The notes under the pieces are model-generated. The model searched no databases. It saw only the letters and a program-made list of their open reading frames with translations, and was not told the DNA's origin. From the NCBI RefSeq assembly GCF_019417665.1, contig NZ_DXUU01000054.1:1-16130 (forward strand): a stretch of 16,130 nucleotides of DNA, read 5' to 3'. Shown one piece after another: positions 6,991 through 14,710 of this stretch (position 1 is its first letter; each line of letters starts with the position of its first letter). Source of the stretch: Ruminococcus sp. GTDB lineage: Bacteria; Bacillota; Clostridia; Oscillospirales; Ruminococcaceae. Position numbers and translations under genes: made by a program.

Positions 6991-9900
6991 TTATGTATTC
7001 AGCGCATTCCTCGTCATCCTATAAATCTCCAGCCGTGACAGTGTTTTCGGCGAGTTATTCGTCTGATTCACTGTACGGCTGTTGTCGTTATTATAGTAAT
7101 TGTTGACCGTACCGCCGGAACTGCCACCAACGACTGCACCGGAGATACCGTTTAAACTGTAATTCAAATCTGAATCCATGGTCAGCTGCATTGCCTGAGC
7201 AACGCCACAGACCGCCTTTTCCACATACTTCTTGCTCTTATTAATCCCATCAGCCAGACCCTTCATAAAGTCCGGCATCCAGCTTTCGTAATCCGTCAAC
7301 GGACCTTTGTCCGGTACAGAAAAGTGCAGGAAATCACGTATGGTATCCGCCACACCGGTGACCGTATCCGCCAGATTGCTTATCATGCTCTTGATACCGT
7401 CAATAATGCCGCTGATAATATCCGCACCCCAGTTCCACGCATCGGAGGCAAGCCCCTTGATCCAGTCAACCGCCGCCTGAAATCCGTCCTGAATGGCAGT
7501 TTTCACGCCGCTGACCTTTGTGGAAACAGCGCTTTTAATGCTGTCCCAGATGTTGGAAATCGTGGATTTGATGGTGTTCATGATGCTTGAAATCTTGCTG
7601 GAAATAGAATCCCAAACAGAAGAAACCACGCTTTTGATGCTGTTCAGAATGGGACTCAAAAAGCCATAAATCGCATTCCAGACCGAAGTTATCACAGACT
7701 GAATTGCACCAAGTACTGTGTCAATGACGCTTTTAATAGCGTTCCAGATGGTAGTAAAAGTATTTTTGATACCCTCCAGAATCGGCGTCAGAAATGAAAC
7801 GATTGCATTCCAGATAGCGGAAATCTTCTCCGAAATCCAGTCCATCGCCATGCCAATGAGAATCTGAATCGCCTGGAATATCGTTTCAAACAGGTACTTG
7901 AATGCATCCAGAAGAGGCGCAATGGTTTCATAAATGCTGTTCCAGACGGTCATAATGGTGTTATAAATGGTCTGGAATACTGTGGAAACCACTGTGTAAA
8001 TGGCATTAAAAATATTGCTGAAAAAGGTGTAGATTCCAGTCCAGATGTTGACGAAAAAGTCTCGGATACCCGTAACAATTCCGGTAAAAAACGTGGAAAT
8101 ACTCGTCCAGATATTCACAAAGAAATCCTTGATAGAAGTCCAGACCTCGTTCCAGCTTGTTCCGAACCAGCCAAGCACCACATCGGCAATGCCTTTTAGA
8201 GTATTGAGGATATTGGTAAAGGTAGATACAATAAAGTTCCATATGGAAGTAAATATGCCTTTGACACCGTTCCACAGCTGATCCCAGTTGCCGGTAAACA
8301 GACCAATAAATACATCCAGCAGTCCCAGAATGATGCCGGAGATCTCAGAGAAAATATTTGCAATGTTCTGAAATACGCCCTCAAACACAGGGGCAAGGAG
8401 ATTACACAACGCATTCCATGCCGCTTTCAGCATATCGGTGAAGCTTTCAAAGTTGAATCCAAGCGCATTGATGCGATCTGTGATACCTTGTGTCAAACTG
8501 GAAAATGTGCTTTTTATCTGTTCCCAGATGCCAAGAATGTTATTTTTAAAATTCTCGTTTGTTTTCCATAGGTGCATGAAAGCCGCCACAAGAGCCGCAA
8601 TTGCTGCAACGACGGCAAGAATTGTTCCCATAGAAACGCCCAATGCACCAGTCACAGCGGTAATGCCGCCTTTGACCGCACCGATTGCAGCAGGCGCTTT
8701 TGATACCAGAGATAAAACACTGCCAATGCCGGAGATTGTCTTGCCAATAACGATGAGGAGAGGACCCAATGCTGCCGCCACCAGAGCAATTTTCACAATG
8801 GTTTCTTTTATCTGTGGGTCTAACTGATTCAGCTTATCCACCAATCCTTGAATATGTGAAACAATGGAACGAATGGCAGGCATCAGAATATCCGAAAAAG
8901 AAATTGCAAGTTCTTCTAGTTGAGATTTCAGAATGGTCAGCTGTCCGGCAAGGTTGTCCTGCATGGTTTCTGCCATGGAAAGAGACGTGCCGTCACAGTC
9001 AGAAATTGCACCGGATAGCTTGTCAATGTCCGCAGGAGCAGCGTTCATGAGAGCAAGGAAACCGGACATTGCATTTTTGCCCACAAGAGCCTGTGCAGCA
9101 GATGCCTGTTCTGATTCAGAAAGTCCGGCAAAAGCGACTCTGCAATCGTCCAGAATATCGGAAAGTTCACGCATACTGCCGTCTGCATTGGTGGTCTGAA
9201 TTTCAACTTCACCAATGGATTCTCCGCAAAACTTTACTTCTCCGGCAAGGGCGGTCATGATGGAGCGCAATGATGTTCCTGCCTGGGTGGACTTGATTCC
9301 GGCGTTTGCCATCAAGCCGATAGCCTCTGCTGTATCCTCTACGGAGAAACCAAGAGAACCAGCAACCGGGGCGGCATACTTGAAGGTTTCGCCCATCATA
9401 GAAACGTTTGTGTTTGCATTGGAACTAGCCGCTGCCAGAACATCAGCAAAATGAGCACTGTCGGCAGCAGTCAAGCCGAATGCAGTCAATGCATCTGTCA
9501 CAATATCAGAGGTAGTAGCCAAATCTTCTCCCGAAGCGGCAGCAAGATTCATGATACCTTCGATACCGGACAGCATATCTCCTGTTTTCCAGCCTGCCAT
9601 TGCCATATAATTCATGGCTTCGGCGGCTTCACTTGCGGAGAATTTCGTCTGAGACCCCATTTCACGTGCTTTATCTCGTAAAGCTTGCAGATCATCACCA
9701 GTCGCACCGGATACAGCGGCGACTTTGCTCATGGCCGCATCAAAGTCTGCTCCTGTTTTAACAGCAACAGTTCCCAGTGCAGTAATTCCGGCAGTAATGG
9801 GGAGCAGCTTTTCACCTGCACCGGAAATCTTGTCACCAACATTCTGCATCACTTCACCGGCTGCACCGATTTTTGCAAATGCTGTATTGGTTTTATCCGC

Positions 9901-10248
9901 TTCTGTTTGCAGATTCCGCAGTTCCTGTTCCGTTTCAATGATTTCACGCTGGAGAGCGTCATATTGTTCCTGTGATATTTCGCCATTTGCAAGGGAAGTA
10001 TTTGCCTGTTCTGCAGCAGTTTTCAGCGTTTCCAGTTTTTCTTTTGTGGAGGAAACCGCATCGGCTAACAGCTTCTGCTTCTGGGAGAGCAATTCTGTAT
10101 TGGACGGGTCAAGCTTCAGCAGCTTTTCCACATCTTTCAGCTGTGTCTGGGTAGTGCGGATATTTTTGTTGACGCTTTCCAGTGCTTTGGAAAGCCTGGT
10201 GGTGTCGCCGTTAATTTCGACTGTGATGCCTTTGATTCTGTTTGCCAT
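6991..10248 (-). CDS. Tail tape measure protein (TP901-type core)
   Basis: The protein has 1085 residues. It sets tail length, fills the tube and is ejected before the DNA. The N-terminus (1-125) is coiled coil (KDVEKLLKLDPSNTELLSQK, then EQYDALQREIIETEQELRNL). The conserved TP901 core runs about 160-370 (TGADFDAAMSKVAAVSGATG, FSASEAAEAMNYMAMAGWKT). Two hydrophobic stretches lie near 480-510 and 535-560. From about 560 to 900 there is a long Trp/Phe-rich helical repeat (IWxxI..F, WNAIxS), with aromatic residues recurring about every 11 positions or multiples of that, as in tape measures. The end has the common FLHFSVPDKGPLTDYESWMP block. By the usual rule of about 1.5 angstrom per residue the tail would be near 160 nm (inferred). 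The ATG has GGAGG 7 bases upstream. It follows the G/GT chaperone frame by 18 bases. Confidence 0.95.
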   Translation of the reverse strand: MANRIKGITVEINGDTTRLSKALESVNKNIRTTQTQLKDVEKLLKLDPSNTELLSQKQKLLADAVSSTKEKLETLKTAAEQANTSLANGEISQEQYDALQREIIETEQELRNLQTEADKTNTAFAKIGAAGEVMQNVGDKISGAGEKLLPITAGITALGTVAVKTGADFDAAMSKVAAVSGATGDDLQALRDKAREMGSQTKFSASEAAEAMNYMAMAGWKTGDMLSGIEGIMNLAAASGEDLATTSDIVTDALTAFGLTAADSAHFADVLAAASSNANTNVSMMGETFKYAAPVAGSLGFSVEDTAEAIGLMANAGIKSTQAGTSLRSIMTALAGEVKFCGESIGEVEIQTTNADGSMRELSDILDDCRVAFAGLSESEQASAAQALVGKNAMSGFLALMNAAPADIDKLSGAISDCDGTSLSMAETMQDNLAGQLTILKSQLEELAISFSDILMPAIRSIVSHIQGLVDKLNQLDPQIKETIVKIALVAAALGPLLIVIGKTISGIGSVLSLVSKAPAAIGAVKGGITAVTGALGVSMGTILAVVAAIAALVAAFMHLWKTNENFKNNILGIWEQIKSTFSSLTQGITDRINALGFNFESFTDMLKAAWNALCNLLAPVFEGVFQNIANIFSEISGIILGLLDVFIGLFTGNWDQLWNGVKGIFTSIWNFIVSTFTNILNTLKGIADVVLGWFGTSWNEVWTSIKDFFVNIWTSISTFFTGIVTGIRDFFVNIWTGIYTFFSNIFNAIYTVVSTVFQTIYNTIMTVWNSIYETIAPLLDAFKYLFETIFQAIQILIGMAMDWISEKISAIWNAIVSFLTPILEGIKNTFTTIWNAIKSVIDTVLGAIQSVITSVWNAIYGFLSPILNSIKSVVSSVWDSISSKISSIMNTIKSTISNIWDSIKSAVSTKVSGVKTAIQDGFQAAVDWIKGLASDAWNWGADIISGIIDGIKSMISNLADTVTGVADTIRDFLHFSVPDKGPLTDYESWMPDFMKGLADGINKSKKYVEKAVCGVAQAMQLTMDSDLNYSLNGISGAVVGGSSGGTVNNYYNNDNSRTVNQTNNSPKTLSRLEIYRMTRNALNT

Positions 10249-10266
10249 GCGGCCACCTCCATTCTA

Positions 10267-10452
10267 CTAAAAACGGTCAAAATCATCCTGAGATGCAAGC
10301 GTATCATACTTGAAATTGTCATTCTCCCGTTCTGTAAACATATCATTCACGATTCCGATAGTGAGCATATCCAATTCACTAAGAGATAGTCCCAACTGTA
10401 CACACCGCAGCAGAAAAAGCGGTGTTGTCATTTCCCTGTCAATCGGGCGATG
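10267..10452 (-). CDS. GT-type tail assembly chaperone extension, reached by -1 frameshift
   Basis: This frame is open from just after TAA at 10459-10461 to TAG at 10267-10269. From the frameshift point it reads HRPIDREMTTPLF..., then GLSLSELDMLTIGIVNDMFT, and ends DTLASQDDFDRF. That is the usual T half of Gram-positive siphovirus G/GT chaperones, which bind the major tail protein and tape measure. Fused to the first 119 codons of G, the product would have 180 residues. An ATG at 10431 overlaps the G stop (ATGA) but has only AGGG two bases before it, so independent initiation looks poor. I therefore treat this as the frameshift extension, not a separate gene. It lies between G and the tape measure, its standard position. 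Confidence 0.87.
   Translation of the reverse strand, partial: HRPIDREMTTPLFLLRCVQLGLSLSELDMLTIGIVNDMFTERENDNFKYDTLASQDDFDRF
10402..10425 (-). other. Hairpin downstream of the slippery site
   Basis: ACACCGC (10402-10408 on the plus strand) pairs perfectly with GCGGTGT (10419-10425), loop of 10. On the minus strand it starts 26 bases after the slippery heptamer. This is further than the usual 5-9 bases for a stimulatory structure, so its part in frameshifting is uncertain. Confidence 0.35.
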
Positions 10453-10808
10453 TTTTTTTTAGATTCCACCTGTGTTTCGATGTTCAGTCCCCAGAGTTCA
10501 ATCAGTTGTGGGAGAATTTCATAAATACTGAACGTGTTAAATTTCTCAAGCCAATCATCCGGAGAGGATGGAACATTGTCAGGATCAGCGTGTTTCGCCA
10601 TAATATAGGCGATATTCTCAAAGACCTCCAAGCTCTCAATGTCCAGTCCAGAGTTTTTCTCATCGCCCTCAGATACAGATTTCTGCAGTGCAGCAAAATC
10701 CTTGTAAATATCTCTTCCGAATTTCAATCGGTATAATCTTGGGACTGCAGCGCTTGCCTTAAACGGTACTTCTATCCCATCCACCAGAATATTTTTCTTG
10801 ATTGCCAT
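10428..10808 (-). CDS. Tail assembly chaperone G
   Basis: This 126-residue acidic, helical protein lies directly between the major tail protein and tape measure genes, where siphoviruses encode the G chaperone. It begins MAIKKNILVDGIEVPFKASA and has AAVPRLYRLKFGRDIYKDF, the pattern of Gram-positive tail chaperones that coat the tape measure during tail assembly. It is not part of the virion. The ATG has AAAGGGG 7 bases upstream. Near its 3' end, codons 117-119 (AAA AAA AAC) contain a slippery run, allowing a minority of ribosomes to make the longer GT protein. Confidence 0.88.
   Translation of the reverse strand: MAIKKNILVDGIEVPFKASAAVPRLYRLKFGRDIYKDFAALQKSVSEGDEKNSGLDIESLEVFENIAYIMAKHADPDNVPSSPDDWLEKFNTFSIYEILPQLIELWGLNIETQVESKKNIARLTGK
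10452..10458 (-). promoter_or_regulatory. Programmed -1 ribosomal frameshift site A AAA AAC
   Basis: An A8 run (10453-10460) followed by C gives the canonical heptamer A AAA AAC in phase with G codons AAA(118)-AAC(119). A slip back by one base lets translation continue at CAT in the GT frame, bypassing the G stop at 10428-10430. A Shine-Dalgarno-like AGGTGG ends 7 bases before the heptamer, a spacing that can stimulate backward slippage in bacteria (as in dnaX). A frameshift at this gene is well established for siphoviruses. Confidence 0.88.
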
Positions 10809-10820
10809 AGAATCACCCCT

Positions 10821-11438
10821 TTACGATTTGGTTGTAGTAGTGGTAGTCGTTGCCGTGGTCTTCACAGATGTATCCGGATTGTACGGCATCTTGTACCAGT
10901 TGTTGTAGGTGGTTTCGTCTGTCGATTCACAGGTCTTGGATTTGACAAGTCCGGTCGGGAGTGCCGCCGCTGTAAGAGACAGGGATTCTGTCTTGACTTC
11001 CTTGCTGTCTTCTGTGGTTTGTCCTTCCGTTGCAGGACGGGATGCAGAGCAACAGTACAGACAGTGACGAATTTTATGCTTATCTCCCTCAAATTCAAAC
11101 ATAAGGGCAAACTGTGCCGGTTCAGCGTCATTTCTCTCTACCAGCACGCCGTTATTGTCCAGAATCTCTCCCAGGATTTCAGTCGCAAATTCTGTTGTGA
11201 CCAGAGCAATTTCCAAATCTCCCTCGTATCCGGAGTTATTGTTCATCACATAATACACGCAGTTATCGGCATAAAACGGTTCATTCTCACCGTTTGCGTC
11301 CATGGAAAGAGAAACTGCACCGGGCAGTCTGACCGGATCAGCGTAAACAGGTGTTGTTCCGTCAGCTGACCATTGGGTAATTTTTGCCCAGTGTACATTG
11401 TTCAGACCAAACTTGACCTTGTTCTTTTTATTTGCCAT
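10821..11438 (-). CDS. Major tail (tube) protein, phi13 type
   Basis: This 205-residue protein polymerises into the tail tube. The N-terminal block MANKKNKVKFGLNNVHWAKI, then PVRLPGAVSLSMDANGE and FYADNCVYYVMNNNSGYEGD, match the pattern of the phi13-family major tail proteins common in Firmicutes phages, followed by a body with ALMFEFEGDKHKIRHCLY. The C-terminus is unusual: after NPDTSVK it ends in a Thr-rich low-complexity tail (TTA plus seven Thr, then KS) encoded by mixed ACN codons. That tail may be exposed on the tube surface. The ATG has GGAGG 8 bases upstream. Its position, directly before the G/GT chaperone, supports the call. Confidence 0.92.
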   Translation of the reverse strand: MANKKNKVKFGLNNVHWAKITQWSADGTTPVYADPVRLPGAVSLSMDANGENEPFYADNCVYYVMNNNSGYEGDLEIALVTTEFATEILGEILDNNGVLVERNDAEPAQFALMFEFEGDKHKIRHCLYCCSASRPATEGQTTEDSKEVKTESLSLTAAALPTGLVKSKTCESTDETTYNNWYKMPYNPDTSVKTTATTTTTTTKS

Positions 11439-11441
11439 AGC

Positions 11442-11759
11442 TTAAACCTCCATTTCATAAAGTACTTCATAGAGCTTTTCACTCTCAATCCATACCTCAG
11501 ATTTGTTGTAAAAAACATGATGCTGTTTGAGAATATCCTCCACACGCTCTTCTGTTTCCGGGGATTTTTCATCGGTGTACAGCTCAATATCCAGTCGTTT
11601 GAAACTGTGATACATCAGATTATCTGCACCGAAAGTATTTTCTCCCGGAGAAAGGAAAAGCAGAAACGGAGAATTCGGACTTTCACCCTCGGCAAAATGA
11701 CGATAAGCAAAAGGTAGTCCAATTTCCTGCATCATTTCATTGATTTCTTCGTATGTCAT
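11442..11759 (-). CDS. Probable tail terminator / minor structural protein
   Basis: This 105-residue acidic protein (MTYEEINEMMQEIGLPFAYRH..., SFKRLDIELYTDEKSPETEE) lies between the gp10-like gene and the major tail gene, where siphoviruses encode the tail terminator ring protein. The sequence is like the short proteins found at this place in Clostridia and Bacillus phages. No catalytic motif is expected or seen. The ATG at 11759 overlaps the previous stop (ATGA), with AGAAAGG 7 bases upstream, suggesting coupled translation. The family call rests mostly on position and size. Confidence 0.65.
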   Translation of the reverse strand: MTYEEINEMMQEIGLPFAYRHFAEGESPNSPFLLFLSPGENTFGADNLMYHSFKRLDIELYTDEKSPETEERVEDILKQHHVFYNKSEVWIESEKLYEVLYEMEV

Positions 11760-12124
11760 GATAATGCCTTTCTGATAAGATTCTCCAGTAATTCTTCGCC
11801 ATTCTGTTCAGCCGGAGCAATGTGCGGTTTTCCAGCAACACGACCGCCGCCACGTTTGGCATGACCATGCTCCAGCAAATGTGCAAGCTGATAGCGATTT
11901 TTGGAATGCACTGTCATTTGCAGAGAATGACTGTTCTCACTGACCTTTTTCGTTGCCCAGCTTTTTGAGTAAGCACCAGTGTCTTTCGGTGCATTGGAAG
12001 ATATCTCTTTCTTGACTTCGGTCGCAGTCTTTCGGACAGCTTTTTTCATTTCTGTATCTGCAAGACCTGCATATTCCTGTAACCCTTTCATAATCTCAGA
12101 TGCCATATCATCAACAGAAGTCAT
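11756..12124 (-). CDS. HK97 gp10-like tail completion protein
   Basis: The protein has 122 residues. Typical gp10-family features are visible: an amphipathic N-terminal helix (KAVRKTATEVKKEISSNAP), the P-K-D-T-G-A-Y-S-K-SW motif at about 49-59, and YQLAHLLEHGHAKRGGGRV followed by KPHIAPAEQ. It helps join head to tail. ATG 12124 is chosen: it gives the expected MTSVDDMASE N-terminus, has GGTGA 5 bases upstream, and overlaps the end of the adaptor gene. A TTG at 12157 has no ribosome binding site and would add 11 residues with no family match. Confidence 0.87.
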   Translation of the reverse strand: MTSVDDMASEIMKGLQEYAGLADTEMKKAVRKTATEVKKEISSNAPKDTGAYSKSWATKKVSENSHSLQMTVHSKNRYQLAHLLEHGHAKRGGGRVAGKPHIAPAEQNGEELLENLIRKALS

Positions 12125-12464
12125 TGCAGTCACCAGCCTTTCTTGTCCCTGCAACAATTTTCATATAGTCCATAGACTTGTAATTCGGAATCACAGAATT
12201 GATATCATAGGTCAGTCCACGGAATAAAATCTTGTAGGTTGTGGAATTAATACGCATAGTATCCGATGTTTGTCGCACAGTAAATTCCAGAGAGCTGACC
12301 TCTTCGGTAACGCCAGCTTCTGTGGTTTCAGAAGATGATTTTACATTGACAGCAGCCCAGCAGGAGAATAATTCCTCCCACTGCGCCTTGTGGTTGCCGA
12401 TGCTGTCAATTTTGGTATTATGCTCCAAAATAGTGATTCGCTGATTCAGATTTCCAATATCCAT
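12111..12464 (-). CDS. Head-tail adaptor (SPP1 gp16-like)
   Basis: The protein has 117 residues. MDIGNLNQRITILEHNT is the usual opening of phage head-tail adaptor/stopper proteins. FTVRQTSDTMRINSTTYKILFRGLTYDI, split over a short loop, forms the conserved beta core that plugs the connector channel. The ATG shares one base with the stop of the gp6-like gene (TAATG), and its own end overlaps the gp10-like start by 14 bases, a chain of coupled genes. The C-terminal GDCNDFC carries two Cys close together, which is mildly unusual. Confidence 0.85.
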   Translation of the reverse strand: MDIGNLNQRITILEHNTKIDSIGNHKAQWEELFSCWAAVNVKSSSETTEAGVTEEVSSLEFTVRQTSDTMRINSTTYKILFRGLTYDINSVIPNYKSMDYMKIVAGTRKAGDCNDFC

Positions 12465-12736
12465 TAAATCACTCCTTCACGCTGTGCAAAAAGGATAGAG
12501 CGGAGCATTAGCGTCAACTTTTTATAATCCGCTGTATTGCGGTTTTCATAAAGATAGCTGACGGTATACAGCATAGCGGTTCGCACCGTATCTTCATTTT
12601 CTAAAAGCTTATCCTCGTCCATTCTACCTACGTCCATGCACAGCTTTTTTGCCGTCAGTAGTAAATCCTGAATCAATTTGTCATCCTCACTGTGATCCAC
12701 ACGAAGATAGTTTTTTGCCTCTTGTAATGTTACCAC
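12464..12736 (-). CDS. Head-tail connector protein, gp6-like
   Basis: This 90-residue all-helical protein (VTLQEAKNYLRVDHSEDDKL, LLLTAKKLCMDVGR, then TVRTAMLYTVSYLYENRN) is the standard gp6/gp15-type connector that binds below the portal. It usually begins with exactly this LxxxKxxLRxDxxxDDxxI pattern. The start is GTG 12736, with AAAGGGG 9 bases upstream; GGAG also lies 3 bases upstream, too close to be the main site. It lies 22 bases after the major capsid gene. Confidence 0.88.
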   Translation of the reverse strand: MVTLQEAKNYLRVDHSEDDKLIQDLLLTAKKLCMDVGRMDEDKLLENEDTVRTAMLYTVSYLYENRNTADYKKLTLMLRSILFAQREGVI

Positions 12737-12758
12737 CCACTCCAGCCCCTTTCCGCTA

Positions 12759-13970
12759 TTATGCCTTTGCTGTGGAAGTACCCTTGATGGTCAGTGTCTT
12801 TACTGCCTCCGGAAGAATAAGTCTGCCGTCTACACGCTGACTTGCAATAAAACCGACCTGTCCGTTCATGGCAAAGACCTCATTCAGGCGCTTAAAGGTT
12901 CTGCCCTGACGGTCACCAATCCAGTAGTACTTGAAATCACCGAATGCGATTGCCTTGCTGCCGGCTTCTAAAGTCGGAACATAGCTGGAAGTATAATACG
13001 GGCGATTGAGAATCATATCCGGTACACCTGCCTGTACAGATGGATTCCAGATATAGTTTCCGGTGTTGTCCTTCAGTTTACGGAGTGCCTTGACCGTGGT
13101 GTCATTCATCACCCAGACGGCTTTCTTGCGGTATGGTGATTTTAATGAATAGAACAATTCCATGATGTCATCAAATGTAATTGCTGCACCAGAAGTGGTT
13201 ACGCCGTCTTCTGCACCGCCAGCATCGGCAAAAATACCGGTCGGCTTGCCTTTACCGTCACCCACAAAGAACGCCTCTTCTTCCTTTGCTCCCACACGTC
13301 TTGCAAACTCTTTTGCAATATACGAAGGCAAGTCAAAAGCAGAATCATTCAAGAGCTCTTCCGAAATCTTAATAGCAGTGCCAACTTTGTAAGCAGAAAG
13401 AGATGCCTGTCCGAAAACGTCATCAGACAGAGAATAGGCTTCTTCCTCGTCCATCCACACTGCCTCGCCCTTGCTGGTCACGATTGGAATCTTACGGTCA
13501 CCGGAAGATGTCTGAATCACTGTGGCCAGCTGACGGAAAATATTCTCTTCTTCCAGTGATTCGATTAACTTCTTTTCAAATTCATCCGGGCAGAGATAAC
13601 CACCCTCCGAATCAGTGCCTATCTGCAAATCATTGCGGACATCAATGAAATTACGATTGCGGATATTGTTCCAGAACGCCTTGCTGTAGCTGTCCGATGC
13701 TATGCCAGTCTTTTCTGACTGCTCTGTATGTGCTCCGGGTACAGACACCAGTGGCACAGATGTTGCAGCATTCATCTCACGGGCAAGCTTTTCCTGTCGC
13801 TCCAGACGATTGATTTCCTTTCCGTAAGCCACAATCTGCTGTTCCATAGCATCATAGGTTTTGCTGTCCTCTTCGGAAAGCAGACCGCTGTCGTTTCGCT
13901 TGGAATCCAGAAATTCTCTTGCATCGTCCCAAGCCTTCGCTCTCTTTTCTCTCAATTCCTGAATGGTCAT
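12759..13970 (-). CDS. HK97-type major capsid protein
   Basis: The protein has 403 residues. The first roughly 95 are a charged, helical delta/scaffold region (TIQELREKRAKAWDDAREFL...) expected to be removed by the neighbouring protease. The capsid fold begins around SYSKAFWNNIRN. Family landmarks include GGYLCPDEFEKKLIESLEE, the E-loop-like IPIVTSKGEAVWMDEEEAY, GTAIKISEELLNDSAFDLPS, FFVGDGKGKPTGIF, KAVWVMNDTTVKALRKLKD and, near the end, AFGDFKYYWIGDRQG and QVGFIASQRVDGRLILPEA. ATG 13970 is chosen because GGAGG lies 7 bases upstream; ATG 13976 is too close and the TTG at 13988 precedes the site. The last residues (GTSTAKA) are a short flexible tail. Confidence 0.96.
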   Translation of the reverse strand: MTIQELREKRAKAWDDAREFLDSKRNDSGLLSEEDSKTYDAMEQQIVAYGKEINRLERQEKLAREMNAATSVPLVSVPGAHTEQSEKTGIASDSYSKAFWNNIRNRNFIDVRNDLQIGTDSEGGYLCPDEFEKKLIESLEEENIFRQLATVIQTSSGDRKIPIVTSKGEAVWMDEEEAYSLSDDVFGQASLSAYKVGTAIKISEELLNDSAFDLPSYIAKEFARRVGAKEEEAFFVGDGKGKPTGIFADAGGAEDGVTTSGAAITFDDIMELFYSLKSPYRKKAVWVMNDTTVKALRKLKDNTGNYIWNPSVQAGVPDMILNRPYYTSSYVPTLEAGSKAIAFGDFKYYWIGDRQGRTFKRLNEVFAMNGQVGFIASQRVDGRLILPEAVKTLTIKGTSTAKA

Positions 13971-13984
13971 GTTCATTCCTCCAA

Positions 13985-14710
13985 TCAATCTTTTAAAAGT
14001 GCCAGACGTTTGTCCAGCTGGTTAATGGGAACACCTTTCGGTGTAATAGCGGATAATTTCTGCATCAGTGATGCAGTGGTCTGAATTGGTGAATATAGCA
14101 TAGACATCTGTTTTTCATCCGGATCGGATTCTTCCTTTTCGGGAACAGATGACTTTTTCCTGTCTTTATCATCAAATAGGATACCGTCAGCAAAACCCAG
14201 CTGCTGAGCTTTCTCTGCATTCAGCCATGTCTCATCATCCATTAGTTTTGATATCTTGTTTCGGCTCAGTCCTGTTTTTCGTGTATATGCGTTAATAATG
14301 CCTTCCTTGATTTCATCTAAAAGTGCAATGGCTTTTTCCATCTCTGCTTTATTTCCTGAAGCATAGGTCATAGGGTTATGAATCATCAGATAGCCTGTCG
14401 GACTGATGAGTGTTTCATCTCCTGCCATTGCTACAACCGATGCAGCAGAAGCGGCAATACCGTCAATCTTTACTGTCACTTTGCTTTTATGATTTCGAAG
14501 CATGGTATAGATCTGACTTGCAGAAATGCAATCTCCGCCCGGACTGTTCAGCCAGACAGTCAGATCTCCGCTGACTTTTGATAGCTCTTCACGAAACAGA
14601 GCCGGAGTTATTTCGTCTCCCAGCCATGTTTCATCAGATATCGGTCCCTCAAAGTAAAGTTCCGTTTCTGATGTATCTTCGTTTTTCACGAAGTTCCAGA
14701 ATTTCTTCAT
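13985..14710 (-). CDS. ClpP-like prohead maturation protease
   Basis: This 241-residue serine protease cuts the capsid scaffold domain during head maturation. The ClpP fold is evident: TVWLNSPGGDCISASQIY at about 51-68, the nucleophile in GIAASAASVVAMAG (S88), then YLMIHNP (H111), and an acidic residue near D158/D159 before TWLNAEKAQQLGFADGI. An acidic/basic C-terminal extension (about 183-241), absent from host ClpP, is common in phage versions and may serve as scaffold or as self-cleaved tail. The ATG overlaps the portal stop (ATGA), indicating coupled translation. Its place between portal and capsid genes is standard for HK97-like phages. Confidence 0.95.
   Translation of the reverse strand: MKKFWNFVKNEDTSETELYFEGPISDETWLGDEITPALFREELSKVSGDLTVWLNSPGGDCISASQIYTMLRNHKSKVTVKIDGIAASAASVVAMAGDETLISPTGYLMIHNPMTYASGNKAEMEKAIALLDEIKEGIINAYTRKTGLSRNKISKLMDDETWLNAEKAQQLGFADGILFDDKDRKKSSVPEKEESDPDEKQMSMLYSPIQTTASLMQKLSAITPKGVPINQLDKRLALLKD

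Noticed and set aside
9725..10270. Long plus-strand frame of 181 codons opposite the tape measure gene
   Set aside because: It is antisense to a clear TP901-type coding region, is rich in Ser/Val from mirrored codons, has no good ribosome binding site and matches no family. Several other plus-strand frames (for example 457-891, 3184-3606, 5854-6210) are rejected for the same reasons.
10137..10346. Minus-strand frame between the chaperone and tape measure genes as a separate gene
   Set aside because: It is out of frame with both the GT extension (which ends in DDFDRF) and the tape measure start, overlaps both, and shows no family pattern. The GT frame explains the gap.
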